A stretch of 41,514 nt of DNA, taken from positions 1 to 41,514 of IMG/VR virus record IMGVR_UViG_3300029922_000139; one strand, written 5' to 3'. Made by a program: the position numbers and the translations under genes. Of the stretch, positions 7,622 to 14,461 are shown one piece after another. This stretch comes from a virus. Each line of letters begins with the position of its first letter. Position 1 is the first letter of the stretch. The notes under the pieces are model-generated. The model ran no database searches, was not told where the DNA came from, and saw nothing but the letters and a program-made list of their open reading frames with translations.

Positions 7622-8425
7622 ATGGCAAAGAAAAAGAAGTTTCACCGAATTGAGATGGTGTTGTACGGGGTGCTGAGCTATCCCGATCTTCATCAACCCA
7701 AACCCTTCAAAGGCAAAACGTACTACAGGACAGATATCCTGCTCGATAACGATGATCCACAGCTTGCGGTGCTTAAGAAGAAGATCCACGCTGTGCGTGT
7801 CAAGACGTGGGGTGACGACAAGACTGAGTGGCCTGATGGCGCTAGGAAGCGTTTCATTCAAGACGGCAACGAGCGTGAAGATCAGAAGACCTATGAAGAC
7901 AAAATGTATGTCTCTGTCTCCACTCAACAACCCGTGCCCGTGATTGATCCAAAGGGTAAGGCATTTTCACCTGCTCTTGTGAAAGGCGGCATGTTTGCAA
8001 AAGTAGCCGTGTGCGTTTCCCCTTGGGATAACGAAGGCGAAGAAGGCATGTCAATCTATCTTCAAGGTGTGATGATCGACACGACGAAAGAAAAGCTTGC
8101 GGGATTTGGCGGCGGGAAATCCGCTAAACAACTCTTCGGGCTTGAAGAGTCTGATGACGAAGATGATTCTGATGACGACAGCGAAGATCAAGATGATGAG
8201 GATGAAGACCTTCCACGCTCAAAGAAGAAAAAGAAGCCAGCCAAGTCTCGCGACTTTGATGAAGACGATGACTCCGATGAAGATGAGTCTGATGACGAGG
8301 ACGAAGACGCGCCACCTAAGAAGTCGAAAAAGAAACCCGCTAAAAAGAAGCGTCCACCCGTTGACGAGGATGAAGACGACGAAGATGATTCTGATGACAG
8401 CGATGATGAAGACGAAGACTATTGA
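7622..8425 (+). CDS. Enc34-type single-stranded DNA-binding protein (DUF2815) with a very long acidic tail
   Basis: 267 residues. Residues ~1-175 match the Enc34 ssDNA-binding family (formerly DUF2815), an OB-fold: VLYGVLSYPDLHQPKPFKGK, the KKIHAVRVKTWGD region and VCVSPWDNEGEEGMSIYLQG are typical. Residues ~175-267 are almost entirely Asp/Glu/Ser blocks alternating with Lys/Pro patches. SSB proteins usually end in a short acidic tip that recruits partners; this one is about ninety residues long and in blocks. It follows DUF2800 and precedes the polymerase, the usual order. The start has AAAGGAACGATAAGTATT upstream. Confidence 0.85.
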   Translation: MAKKKKFHRIEMVLYGVLSYPDLHQPKPFKGKTYYRTDILLDNDDPQLAVLKKKIHAVRVKTWGDDKTEWPDGARKRFIQDGNEREDQKTYEDKMYVSVSTQQPVPVIDPKGKAFSPALVKGGMFAKVAVCVSPWDNEGEEGMSIYLQGVMIDTTKEKLAGFGGGKSAKQLFGLEESDDEDDSDDDSEDQDDEDEDLPRSKKKKKPAKSRDFDEDDDSDEDESDDEDEDAPPKKSKKKPAKKKRPPVDEDEDDEDDSDDSDDEDEDY

Positions 8426-8431
8426 GTAAAT

Positions 8432-8460
8432 GACTCGCTTTCCGCCCGTGTTAGCGAGTC
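8432..8460 (+). repeat. Inverted repeat just after the SSB gene
   Basis: GACTCGCT (8432-8439) pairs with AGCGAGTC (8453-8460) around a 13-base loop. It stands six bases after the stop and directly before the stronger terminator at 8465; the two hairpins form a tandem pair. Confidence 0.6.
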
Positions 8461-8464
8461 TTTG

Positions 8465-8503
8465 GCCCGATGAGAAGTTATGAACCTCATCGGGCTTTTT
8501 CTT
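8465..8503 (+). terminator. Intrinsic terminator between SSB and polymerase blocks
   Basis: GCCCGATGAG (8465-8474) pairs perfectly with CTCATCGGGC (8486-8495) around an 11-base loop and is followed by TTTTTC TT. This is a textbook intrinsic terminator. It would reduce expression of the polymerase relative to the SSB, or mark the end of one early transcript. Confidence 0.85.
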
Positions 8504-8513
8504 AAGGAGAGTT

Positions 8514-8705
8514 ATGGAATACACGGATCAAGAATTACTGAACTGGTGGGTGGGGTTGACGAAGTCTGATCAGCGTTTTCTTATTGAGACGATGATTGAG
8601 AAGATGGAACACAAAGCTTTCCCTGAGAACCTTCTTAAAATGTACGACAACGGTCTTACGCTCTCACCAAAACAAATCGGCGCGATCAGGAAATGGGATA
8701 GATGA
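8514..8705 (+). CDS. Small hypothetical protein
   Basis: 63 residues, MEYTDQELLNWWVGLTKSDQ onward, starting after AAGGAGAGTT, a strong binding site directly behind the terminator. It is a helical protein with an N-terminal aromatic patch and a C-terminal LSPKQIGAIRKW segment. Short proteins of this look often accompany phage polymerases, but no family is recognised. Four-base overlap with the next gene. Confidence 0.65.
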   Translation: MEYTDQELLNWWVGLTKSDQRFLIETMIEKMEHKAFPENLLKMYDNGLTLSPKQIGAIRKWDR

Positions 8706-8872
8706 GTGACACGGATCTTAAGCCCATCACGGAAGATGAAGTCTGTAAACTTTGTGGTCAACGCTTAGGCGATCACTTGTTCACGGATGATGGGGATTTC
8801 TGCACGGGTAAGGGTGGCACTCGTGAGTGGATGTTCACGCCATCCAATGACTTTAGAAAACCCCATGCTTGA
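8702..8872 (+). CDS. Small zinc-binding-like protein (56 aa)
   Basis: Begins MSDTDLKPITEDEVCKLCGQ. C-x2-C near residues 15-18, H near 25 and C near 34 could form a CCHC zinc site. The ATG overlaps the previous stop (ATGA) and the last eight bases overlap the polymerase start, so the three genes look translationally coupled. Function unknown. Confidence 0.6.
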   Translation: MSDTDLKPITEDEVCKLCGQRLGDHLFTDDGDFCTGKGGTREWMFTPSNDFRKPHA

Positions 8873-10877
8873 AGCTGTACTCGATTACGAAACGCGCTCG
8901 GCAAAGCCCCTCGAATTGTCGGGCGCGATTGAGTACGCCAAAGACCCCACGACTTCCATCTTCTGTCTAGGCTATCAGGTCAATGACGCAGAGCCTAAGA
9001 TTTGGATACCTGAACGGTGTCCTATGCCCGATGATCTTTGGGAGTGTTTTAAGTCGGGTACTCTCATTGCCCACAATGCGGCGTTTGAAAGAGCCATCAC
9101 GAAATACGTCTTACCACGCTACAGCTGCCTCACCAGCGAGCAGCAAAAGACGCTTGCCTCCTTACCCATCAGCCGGTGGCGTTGCCTTGCTGCTAAGGCT
9201 GCCATGTGCTCGTTGCCCCGTAAGTTAGAAGGCGCTGCCAAAGCTCTGAAGCTTGCCACCCAAAAAGACGCACATGGCCATAAGCTGATTAAAAAATACT
9301 CAAAACCTCGCAAGCCGTCTAAGAACAATCCGGCCCCTTGGTGGAGCGATAAGAAAGACCTTCGCGATATCTATCGTTACTGCCTGACTGACGTGAAAGC
9401 GGAACGTGAGCTTCACGATGCTTTGCCGGACCTATCGGACTTTGAACAATCGGTGTGGGAACTTGATCAGAAGATCAACGATCGCGGTGTGCTGATCGAC
9501 ATTCCCACCGTGAAAAAGATTCTTGTTTTAGTGAACGAAGAGATGAGAGAAATCACCAAACGCGTGCAGGTCTTATCGCGCGGTGAAATCGACTCACCCA
9601 CTCAACGAGCCAAGGTGCTTGAGTGGATCAATAAGCGCGGCGCTAAGATGGCAAACCTTCAAGCCCCCACGATCCGCGATCGGCTTCTTGGTGATGATCT
9701 CACACCTCAAGTGAGATCAATGCTTGAGTATCGTCAAGGTGGATCAAAGACTTCAGTCTCTAAATACTACACCATGCTTGAAGCGGTGGGTGAAGATCAC
9801 CGAGCGCGTGAACTTCTACTTTACTGCGGGACAATTCCAACGGCGAGATGGAGTGGTAAGCGCATCCAGCCACAAAACTTTCCACGTCCAACAGTGAAAG
9901 AGCCGGGGCAAGATTTCTTTGATTCAGATAAGGCTATTCGGATTGCGCTCAAGCGTGGACGTAAAGGCTTAGCCAAGCGCTACGGCAAAACAAAAGTGAT
10001 GGACGTTTTGGTGTCGATCATTCGTGGAATGCTGATTGCTTCCATTGGACATGATCTTTACTGCGCTGACTTTGCAGCGGTGGAAGCTCGTATTGCTTTT
10101 TGGGTGGCCGATCACGTTGAGGGCATCAAGGCTTTTGAAGAGAAGAGAAAACTCTATGAAGAGATGGCGAGCGAAGCCTTTGGCATCCCGATCTCTCAAG
10201 TCACAAAAAACTCTATCGAAAGATTCGTCGGAAAAGAATCAGTGCTCGGTTGTCAGTACGGTCTTGGCTGGGCAAAGTTTTTAAGAAACTGCCACCAAAA
10301 AGGCGTGAAGCAAGTGACGCCTGACATGGCCAAGAAAGCCGTTTACACCTATCGAAAGATTCACCATCCCATTCCTGAGTTTTGGAAGAAGATTGAAGAC
10401 GCGTGCATTCAAGCTGTCTTAAATCCTGGTAAGCGTTACCGAGTCACCAAGGTGACGGTCTATGTGTCTGACAAGTGGCTCAACATCAAGTTGCCAAGTG
10501 GACGCCGTCTTCGTTACTTCAAACCACGCGTCACTCAAAAGCAGTTGGCATCGAGCAGAATGGTGCCCGAGATTCGTTACTGGACGGTGGACGGCTACAC
10601 GAGACAGTGGATTGAAACTTCTATTTGGGGTGGGGTTTTTCTAAATCATATCGTTCAAGGCATTAGTCGTGACCTGATGGTGAACGGGGTGATTCAAATC
10701 GAAAACGCGGGTTATAAGTTTCTTCTCTCAGTTCATGATGAGGGCTTGGCTGAGAAAAAGAAAGGACTTGGCAACGTCGATGAGTTCGTTAAGCTTATGA
10801 CTAAACTGCCCGTTTGGGCAAAAGGCGCTCCGATCACAGCGGAAGGATGGAGTGGCCCACGTTATAAGAAAGGCTAA
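8865..10877 (+). CDS. Family A DNA polymerase with 3'-5' exonuclease domain
   Basis: 670 residues. The N-terminal third is a DEDD proofreading exonuclease: AVLDYETRS (Asp7, Glu9), LIAHNAAFERA near 67-77, and YCLTDVKAERELH near 178. The polymerase domain shows RWSGKRIQPQNFPRP, motif A CADFAAVEARIAFW near 400, motif B GKESVLGCQYGLG near 455 and motif C SVHDEGL near 622. It is the replicative polymerase of the pol I-like phage type. Starts further upstream (8787 or 8847) exist in frame, but MLEAVLDYETR matches the normal family N-terminus. It overlaps the preceding small gene by eight bases. Confidence 0.95.
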   Translation: MLEAVLDYETRSAKPLELSGAIEYAKDPTTSIFCLGYQVNDAEPKIWIPERCPMPDDLWECFKSGTLIAHNAAFERAITKYVLPRYSCLTSEQQKTLASLPISRWRCLAAKAAMCSLPRKLEGAAKALKLATQKDAHGHKLIKKYSKPRKPSKNNPAPWWSDKKDLRDIYRYCLTDVKAERELHDALPDLSDFEQSVWELDQKINDRGVLIDIPTVKKILVLVNEEMREITKRVQVLSRGEIDSPTQRAKVLEWINKRGAKMANLQAPTIRDRLLGDDLTPQVRSMLEYRQGGSKTSVSKYYTMLEAVGEDHRARELLLYCGTIPTARWSGKRIQPQNFPRPTVKEPGQDFFDSDKAIRIALKRGRKGLAKRYGKTKVMDVLVSIIRGMLIASIGHDLYCADFAAVEARIAFWVADHVEGIKAFEEKRKLYEEMASEAFGIPISQVTKNSIERFVGKESVLGCQYGLGWAKFLRNCHQKGVKQVTPDMAKKAVYTYRKIHHPIPEFWKKIEDACIQAVLNPGKRYRVTKVTVYVSDKWLNIKLPSGRRLRYFKPRVTQKQLASSRMVPEIRYWTVDGYTRQWIETSIWGGVFLNHIVQGISRDLMVNGVIQIENAGYKFLLSVHDEGLAEKKKGLGNVDEFVKLMTKLPVWAKGAPITAEGWSGPRYKKG

Positions 10878-10881
10878 AGGA

Positions 10882-11145
10882 ATGGCCCAACGAAAAAAGA
10901 ACCGCTGCATGGTAAAGTCTTGCCGCGTGATCATTGATCCGAGATATCACTTTTGCTACCCGCATCGAAAGTGGAGTCTTCACGATGTGAAAACTCAGTT
11001 TGAAGAGAACCATGCTGAGCCAGTGAAGAAAGAACCACTGAGAAGATTTTTTTGTGATCCGTGCGGCTCAGTGAGCTTTTCACCGAGCTACACGGATTGC
11101 AAAGCCTGTGGACATAAAACAGAAGAAGTGCCTAGAGCGGATTAA
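10882..11145 (+). CDS. Small protein with two zinc-ribbon-like cysteine pairs
   Basis: 87 residues from the ATG at 10882, four bases after the polymerase stop with AAAGG immediately upstream; an internal ATG at 10909 is also possible. A first cluster (CMVKSC, then HFCYPH) and a second one (CDPCG...CKACG, C-x2-C-x13-C-x2-C) suggest two zinc sites. Last gene of the rightward arm. Its TAA overlaps the stop of the convergent gene. It could bind DNA or be a polymerase partner; no family is named. Confidence 0.7.
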   Translation: MAQRKKNRCMVKSCRVIIDPRYHFCYPHRKWSLHDVKTQFEENHAEPVKKEPLRRFFCDPCGSVSFSPSYTDCKACGHKTEEVPRAD

Positions 11146-11348
11146 GTGGCGGCGGGGGCTGGCGTCAACTCTTCGGGCGCGTCGATGTTTTGAGTCTTCG
11201 TGGTCTGTTGCTGAACGCTCACGTCTTCAAGAAGCCAGGTCGCACCCGCTGGTGCAGTGCCATCACCATAGATTTCTTGAACAGAGCCATCAGCCATTTT
11301 GTAACAACGGAAACGAAAATTAGATTGAGAGATTCGGATAGAAGGCAT
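11142..11348 (-). CDS. Small hypothetical protein, last gene of the leftward arm
   Basis: 68 residues starting MPSIRISQSNFRFRCYKMAD, preceded by AAGGAGAAAATCAA, a strong binding site; the frame extends upstream to 11453 but without support. A compact beta-rich N-terminus is followed by a Thr/Pro/Ala-rich flexible C-terminus. Its stop overlaps that of the convergent gene at 11145. Function unknown; it follows the glycosyltransferase by sixteen bases. Confidence 0.65.
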   Translation of the reverse strand: MPSIRISQSNFRFRCYKMADGSVQEIYGDGTAPAGATWLLEDVSVQQQTTKTQNIDAPEELTPAPAAT

Positions 11349-11364
11349 TTGATTTTCTCCTTGG

Positions 11365-12453
11365 TTATAAATCGATTGAGTCTTCGTTGCGGGCACGGAA
11401 GTACCCCCTGATCTTATCACGAAGTTGAATTTGTCGTTCATCCCACGTCTCAAGCATCAACATCCCGTGTTGATCGTACTTGATATCCGTTTCGGGATTG
11501 TACTTACAGTCAGACAAAATCTTGCCTCTCGTGCCGTAGAAGCGTAGCGCTTTCTTACCGTGGAAGTCGTGATAAACAGTACCCGGAACAAAGCCCACAT
11601 CGCGTTTAATCCAGCGCTGAGCGCGTGCTTGCCACTCAAGCATTTTACTCATGTAAGGCCCGGCAGCGTATTCACTGCGAGCAGAGACTAAGGTGCCCAC
11701 AAGTCCGTGAGCCATGTACCAGTCACCGGCACCAAGAATCGCGTAATCGATGATGCCACCCACTTTGTTGAGAGCATCGAGATTAGCAGCCCATGCGAGC
11801 CCCGGACGGCCAAAGATGACCTTTCCAGTTTTTGAGACACCATACTCAAGTTCAATTTGTCGAAACTCTTCTGGGTTTGGGGTGCCGTACTTCACATAGT
11901 TTGCCATGAAAGAGGGCTGAGCTTCACCGATTGGATTGAAGTTGATATCGAGATCAATTAAGTTTTCCCACATTTGGACAAACTCGTAATGCTGAAGCTG
12001 GTGCCACGTTTCCTCAAACCAATCGCGGTGGGTACGTGAAGGTCTGCAATCGGCATCGACCCACGCGACTTGATTCACTTGCAAGCCTAAGCTTGGAGCA
12101 ATCGCGCAAGCGTGTCTCACACCCATGTTGATCATGTTTTCTTTGTGCCAAAGTTCCTCAACGGAACGAACTTGAAGATGAAAAGGATTGTTAGGCTTCG
12201 TCACCATAAAGGGACGATCACCAAAGGCTTGCTCGACCGTGATCAACTTCACACCGGCTTGCTCGCACATTTCTTTGAAGCGCCAGTAAAGTTCATAACG
12301 GCGCTTGTATCTGATCGGATTCGAGAGAACAGTGATCACCCAAAAACCATCAAGGTTTGCCGGTACTCGGTGAAGCTCATGATGTGGGGTGTGCGGTTCA
12401 GCGGGGGTTAACGGACTTCTTTGCCCTGGTTCAACTATTTGCCATCCTTGCAT
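11365..12453 (-). CDS. Glycosyltransferase-like protein (GT-A type)
   Basis: 362 residues from the ATG at 12453 (MQGWQIVEPGQ); a TTG two codons earlier is also possible and neither has a clear binding site. After a Pro/His-rich start, FWVITVLSNPIRYKRRYELY opens a nucleotide-sugar fold, QVAWVDADCRPSR near residues 155-167 carries a D-x-D metal motif, and FGRPGLAWAAN...GGIIDYAILGAGDWYMAHG resembles the acceptor end of galactosyltransferase-like GT-A enzymes. It lies downstream of the fibre and lysis genes. It may decorate virion proteins, modify the host surface, or modify DNA. Enzyme class likely, substrate unknown. Confidence 0.75.
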   Translation of the reverse strand: MQGWQIVEPGQRSPLTPAEPHTPHHELHRVPANLDGFWVITVLSNPIRYKRRYELYWRFKEMCEQAGVKLITVEQAFGDRPFMVTKPNNPFHLQVRSVEELWHKENMINMGVRHACAIAPSLGLQVNQVAWVDADCRPSRTHRDWFEETWHQLQHYEFVQMWENLIDLDINFNPIGEAQPSFMANYVKYGTPNPEEFRQIELEYGVSKTGKVIFGRPGLAWAANLDALNKVGGIIDYAILGAGDWYMAHGLVGTLVSARSEYAAGPYMSKMLEWQARAQRWIKRDVGFVPGTVYHDFHGKKALRFYGTRGKILSDCKYNPETDIKYDQHGMLMLETWDERQIQLRDKIRGYFRARNEDSIDL

Positions 12454-12503
12454 GTGCAAACAATATGCAGACCAATATCACTTTGGCAAATTATTTTTAA
12501 CTG

Positions 12504-12586
12504 CGGCCCTGGCCGGAATCGAACCCGCGACCCCCACAGGGGAATTACACCCGTCATGTGGTGCTCTACCACTGAGCTACAAGGCC
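12504..12586 (-). tRNA. tRNA-like gene with enlarged anticodon arm, identity unclear
   Basis: On the minus strand the acceptor GGCCTTG pairs with CAGGGCC (one G-T), the D arm is GCTC-AGTGGTA-GAGC, the T loop is TTCGATT, and the variable loop is GGGTC. T-stem GCGGG/CCGGC has one G-G mismatch. The anticodon stem CCACA/TGTGG encloses 18 bases (TGACGGGTGTAATTCCCC), not seven, and these can form a further GGG/CCC stem. The gene is 83 bases, CCA not encoded. An alternative fold gives a 3-bp anticodon stem with anticodon GAC and a long variable arm (CCCC-TGTG-GGGG). It may be a decayed or unorthodox tRNA. Confidence 0.65.
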
Positions 12587-12666
12587 ACTGTTATTGTCTC
12601 ATTGGTGTTGGGAGAGCCAAAAACAAATCATCAAGGTGGCCAAGATTAGCCACCAAAGATCAAATT

Positions 12667-13071
12667 TCATTCGGCTTGGAAAGATTGAACTTGCTTAAGA
12701 ATCTTTTTGTGATTCTCGATTGTAGACTGAAGGGCATATGAGCAATCATTTTTGAGAAGCCGACACGCGGTTTCAAGCTCAGTCGTCTCTTCACCGTAGT
12801 CTGATGCCGATTGAAAAACACCCGGTGGGTGAGCAGGGGTTGTGCTCGTTGCGGGCTGAGCTTCAATCATCTCAAGGGCTTCTTGTGTGGTGAGCTGAGT
12901 TGTCGTGGAAGTGCCTACCGTGTTTGCGCAAGTGGCACCAAGGCTGATGACGCCGTTAACGAAACACGCGGTGCGGTTTTGGATCTCAATTGTTTGGCAA
13001 GCGTTAAGGGCCAGTGTGAACCCAATTAGCAAAATCAGTTGCAGCGGTTTGAAGCGCGGTTTGGTAGGCAC
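12667..13071 (-). CDS. Lipoprotein, candidate outer-membrane spanin
   Basis: 134 residues from a GTG at 13071 with AAGGAG nine bases upstream; the frame extends further but without a site. A short basic start is followed by LQLILLIGFTLALNAC, a lipoprotein signal with lipobox LNAC (cysteine near residue 25). The mature part is Thr/Ser-rich with several cysteines and a helical C-terminus. It overlaps the end of the upstream gene by 68 bases in another frame, an arrangement seen with Rz1-type spanins. At this position it would fuse outer and inner membranes at lysis. The lipoprotein is well supported; the spanin role is inferred. Confidence 0.7.
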   Translation of the reverse strand: MPTKPRFKPLQLILLIGFTLALNACQTIEIQNRTACFVNGVISLGATCANTVGTSTTTQLTTQEALEMIEAQPATSTTPAHPPGVFQSASDYGEETTELETACRLLKNDCSYALQSTIENHKKILKQVQSFQAE

Positions 13072-13384
13072 TTGAAGTAACTCCTTGCTCTTGGGCGATG
13101 AGCGCGAGGGCTTCGCTTGCGGTTGACCATTTGTTTTGAAGCTCGGTATTGACAAGCTTAATTGCGGTGACATCAATGATTTCAACGAGCCAAGCATAAA
13201 GCGCGTTTGTCGCGGCTTCAATCGCATCGTCTTCTAAACCTTGAATAAAAGAAAGATCCAAGACCGGGATTGTACTCTCGACACCGGCAAGAGCGACTTC
13301 GCCTGTTTTAACGAGTGTATCCCAGACAATGGTCTTGAAAGCATTTTCAACGTCAGTGAGTACAGGATAGGCTGATGTAGTCAT
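13004..13384 (-). CDS. Hypothetical protein of the lysis-type cassette
   Basis: 126 residues, MTTSAYPVLTDVENAFKTIV onward. Mostly helical, with a moderately hydrophobic N-terminal two-thirds (ALYAWLVEIIDVTAIKLV) but no clean membrane span. No family recognised. Its last 68 bases overlap the lipoprotein gene. By position it could be an antiholin, a chaperone or a minor virion protein. Confidence 0.65.
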   Translation of the reverse strand: MTTSAYPVLTDVENAFKTIVWDTLVKTGEVALAGVESTIPVLDLSFIQGLEDDAIEAATNALYAWLVEIIDVTAIKLVNTELQNKWSTASEALALIAQEQGVTSSAYQTALQTAATDFANWVHTGP

Positions 13385-13444
13385 AATTGAATCAGGGCCA
13401 GGTCCACGTCGTTAACGCCGCTTCATCCCTGGCCCCAAACCTTT

Positions 13445-13705
13445 TTACTGAGCCGCTACAGCGGTGTTGAGGTAGGCTTCGCCAGCCGCAACGAAAGGCT
13501 CAACGGATGCAGGAACGTGAGCGTTGATCCAGCTTTCAGCAAGCTTCAAGCCCACCGATCCGGTGCCGAGCTTGATCGATCCGCTACCCGACAAGATGCC
13601 TTGAGCAGCGCCGCCGCCTACAGAAGCATCGAAGTTCAGGAAGAAATCGCCGCCTTTTTCTTGAATTAAAGCCGCGCCACCGAGAAGGGAAAATACAGTT
13701 TTCAT
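13445..13705 (-). CDS. Small Gly/Ala/Ser-rich hypothetical protein
   Basis: 86 residues beginning MKTVFSLLGGAALIQEKGGD; binding site AGGAGACTCCTAA. The middle (ASVGGGAAQGILSGSGSIKLG) is glycine-rich and the end is helical. The N-terminal ~14 residues are hydrophobic but too short for a sure membrane span. In this position a holin is expected, but I cannot identify it as one. Confidence 0.6.
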   Translation of the reverse strand: MKTVFSLLGGAALIQEKGGDFFLNFDASVGGGAAQGILSGSGSIKLGTGSVGLKLAESWINAHVPASVEPFVAAGEAYLNTAVAAQ

Positions 13706-13722
13706 TTAGGAGTCTCCTTTTT

Positions 13723-13753
13723 ATGTTTGCAAACATGCAGGGCAAACCCTGCA
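13723..13753. repeat. Perfect palindrome and adjoining hairpin upstream of the 86-aa gene
   Basis: ATGTTTGCAAACAT (13723-13736) is a 14-base perfect palindrome. It abuts TGCAGGG-CAAA-CCCTGCA (13736-13753), a 7-bp hairpin. On the minus strand they sit between the DUF5675 stop and the binding site of the 86-aa gene. They could be a protein-binding site or an mRNA hairpin controlling that gene; there is no U-tract for termination. Confidence 0.6.
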
Positions 13754-13807
13754 ATCTCTCTTAAGAACCACCACTTCAACACAGGATGGTGAAAGATCAA
13801 GTGAAAA

Positions 13808-14206
13808 TTAAACGATAGTAAGTGTGAAAGAATCGACACCTTTTTGAATCTCCATAAACTGATCAAACGCCACACGACTATCTTCAATCATTCCAGCACC
13901 TTTTTTAAGTCCGAGTAAAATGCACCCCTTACTGTCTTTTAGGTAGTTTCCGATGTGAAGCTCGATATAGGTAACGGGCTGTCCCTGAAACGCCGGAACA
14001 TTTTGAAGGACAAAAACATCATAGCCGTGTTCAGGTGAGAAGTAGCGCTTACAGGTGTACGTGCCAGCCGCGACTTTTGGTGCCCATCCTGGCCCGCAAA
14101 GATAAGAATGCTCAAGCGTTGCAAACGTGGCTTTCCCGTCTTCGGATTTTAAATCACCAAAGACACCATAAAGCCCGCATTGGTTTCGCGTGAGGGTGAA
14201 ATTCAT
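13808..14206 (-). CDS. DUF5675 family protein with an L,D-transpeptidase-like H...GC motif
   Basis: 132 residues. The blocks FGDLKSEDGKATFATLEH, AAGTYTCKRYFSPEHGYDVF and ELHIGNYLKDSKGCILLG are characteristic of DUF5675, a family found in phages and secretion-related loci. The H-x-G-N-x6-S-x-G-C pattern near residues 83-95 resembles the catalytic His...Ser-x-Gly-Cys of YkuD-type L,D-transpeptidases. It lies in the lysis-type cassette where an endolysin is expected and none else is visible. A peptidoglycan-related activity is therefore a reasonable guess, not shown. It overlaps its upstream neighbour by four bases. Confidence 0.75.
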   Translation of the reverse strand: MNFTLTRNQCGLYGVFGDLKSEDGKATFATLEHSYLCGPGWAPKVAAGTYTCKRYFSPEHGYDVFVLQNVPAFQGQPVTYIELHIGNYLKDSKGCILLGLKKGAGMIEDSRVAFDQFMEIQKGVDSFTLTIV

Positions 14207-14439
14207 TTTCTATCGAGCTTTCCTTCCATGCGGGAAAGTCTTGTGTTTTGCTCATCGAGTTTGTTTGAGAGACTATCAAGCTTTCCAAGCACTTCATTTT
14301 TCAACTGATCTTGAGCTTGAGCCGTACTGGTGACGAGATCGTGAGTAGAAGATAACCACGCAGTGAAGGCGATGCCTGAGAGTAAAAACCCACCGAGTGT
14401 GCCCCACAATAATGCTTTGTCTCCAAGAGTCGCTTTCAT
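14203..14439 (-). CDS. Small membrane-anchored coiled-coil protein, candidate inner-membrane spanin or holin-associated protein
   Basis: 78 residues: one membrane span near residues 10-29 (LLWGTLGGFLLSGIAFTAWL) followed by a predicted coiled coil (KNEVLGKLDSLSNKLDEQNT with heptad Leu). N-anchored coiled coils of this size occur as i-spanins or XhlA-like lysis proteins. Together with the lipoprotein at 12667 it could complete a two-part spanin, although the two genes are not nested. Start has GGAG upstream (CAGGAGAAACATCA). Confidence 0.65.
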   Translation of the reverse strand: MKATLGDKALLWGTLGGFLLSGIAFTAWLSSTHDLVTSTAQAQDQLKNEVLGKLDSLSNKLDEQNTRLSRMEGKLDRK

Positions 14440-14461
14440 TGATGTTTCTCCTGAGAATATT

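Noticed and set aside
7484-7930. 148-residue minus-strand frame spanning the DUF2800/SSB junction
   Set aside because: It opposes two well-supported genes and crosses their boundary; no binding site.
12504-12586. tRNA intron explanation for the long anticodon loop
   Set aside because: The extra eleven bases are too few for a bacterial group I intron, and archaeal-type bulge-helix-bulge introns are not expected in a bacterial phage. Described simply as an atypical tRNA.
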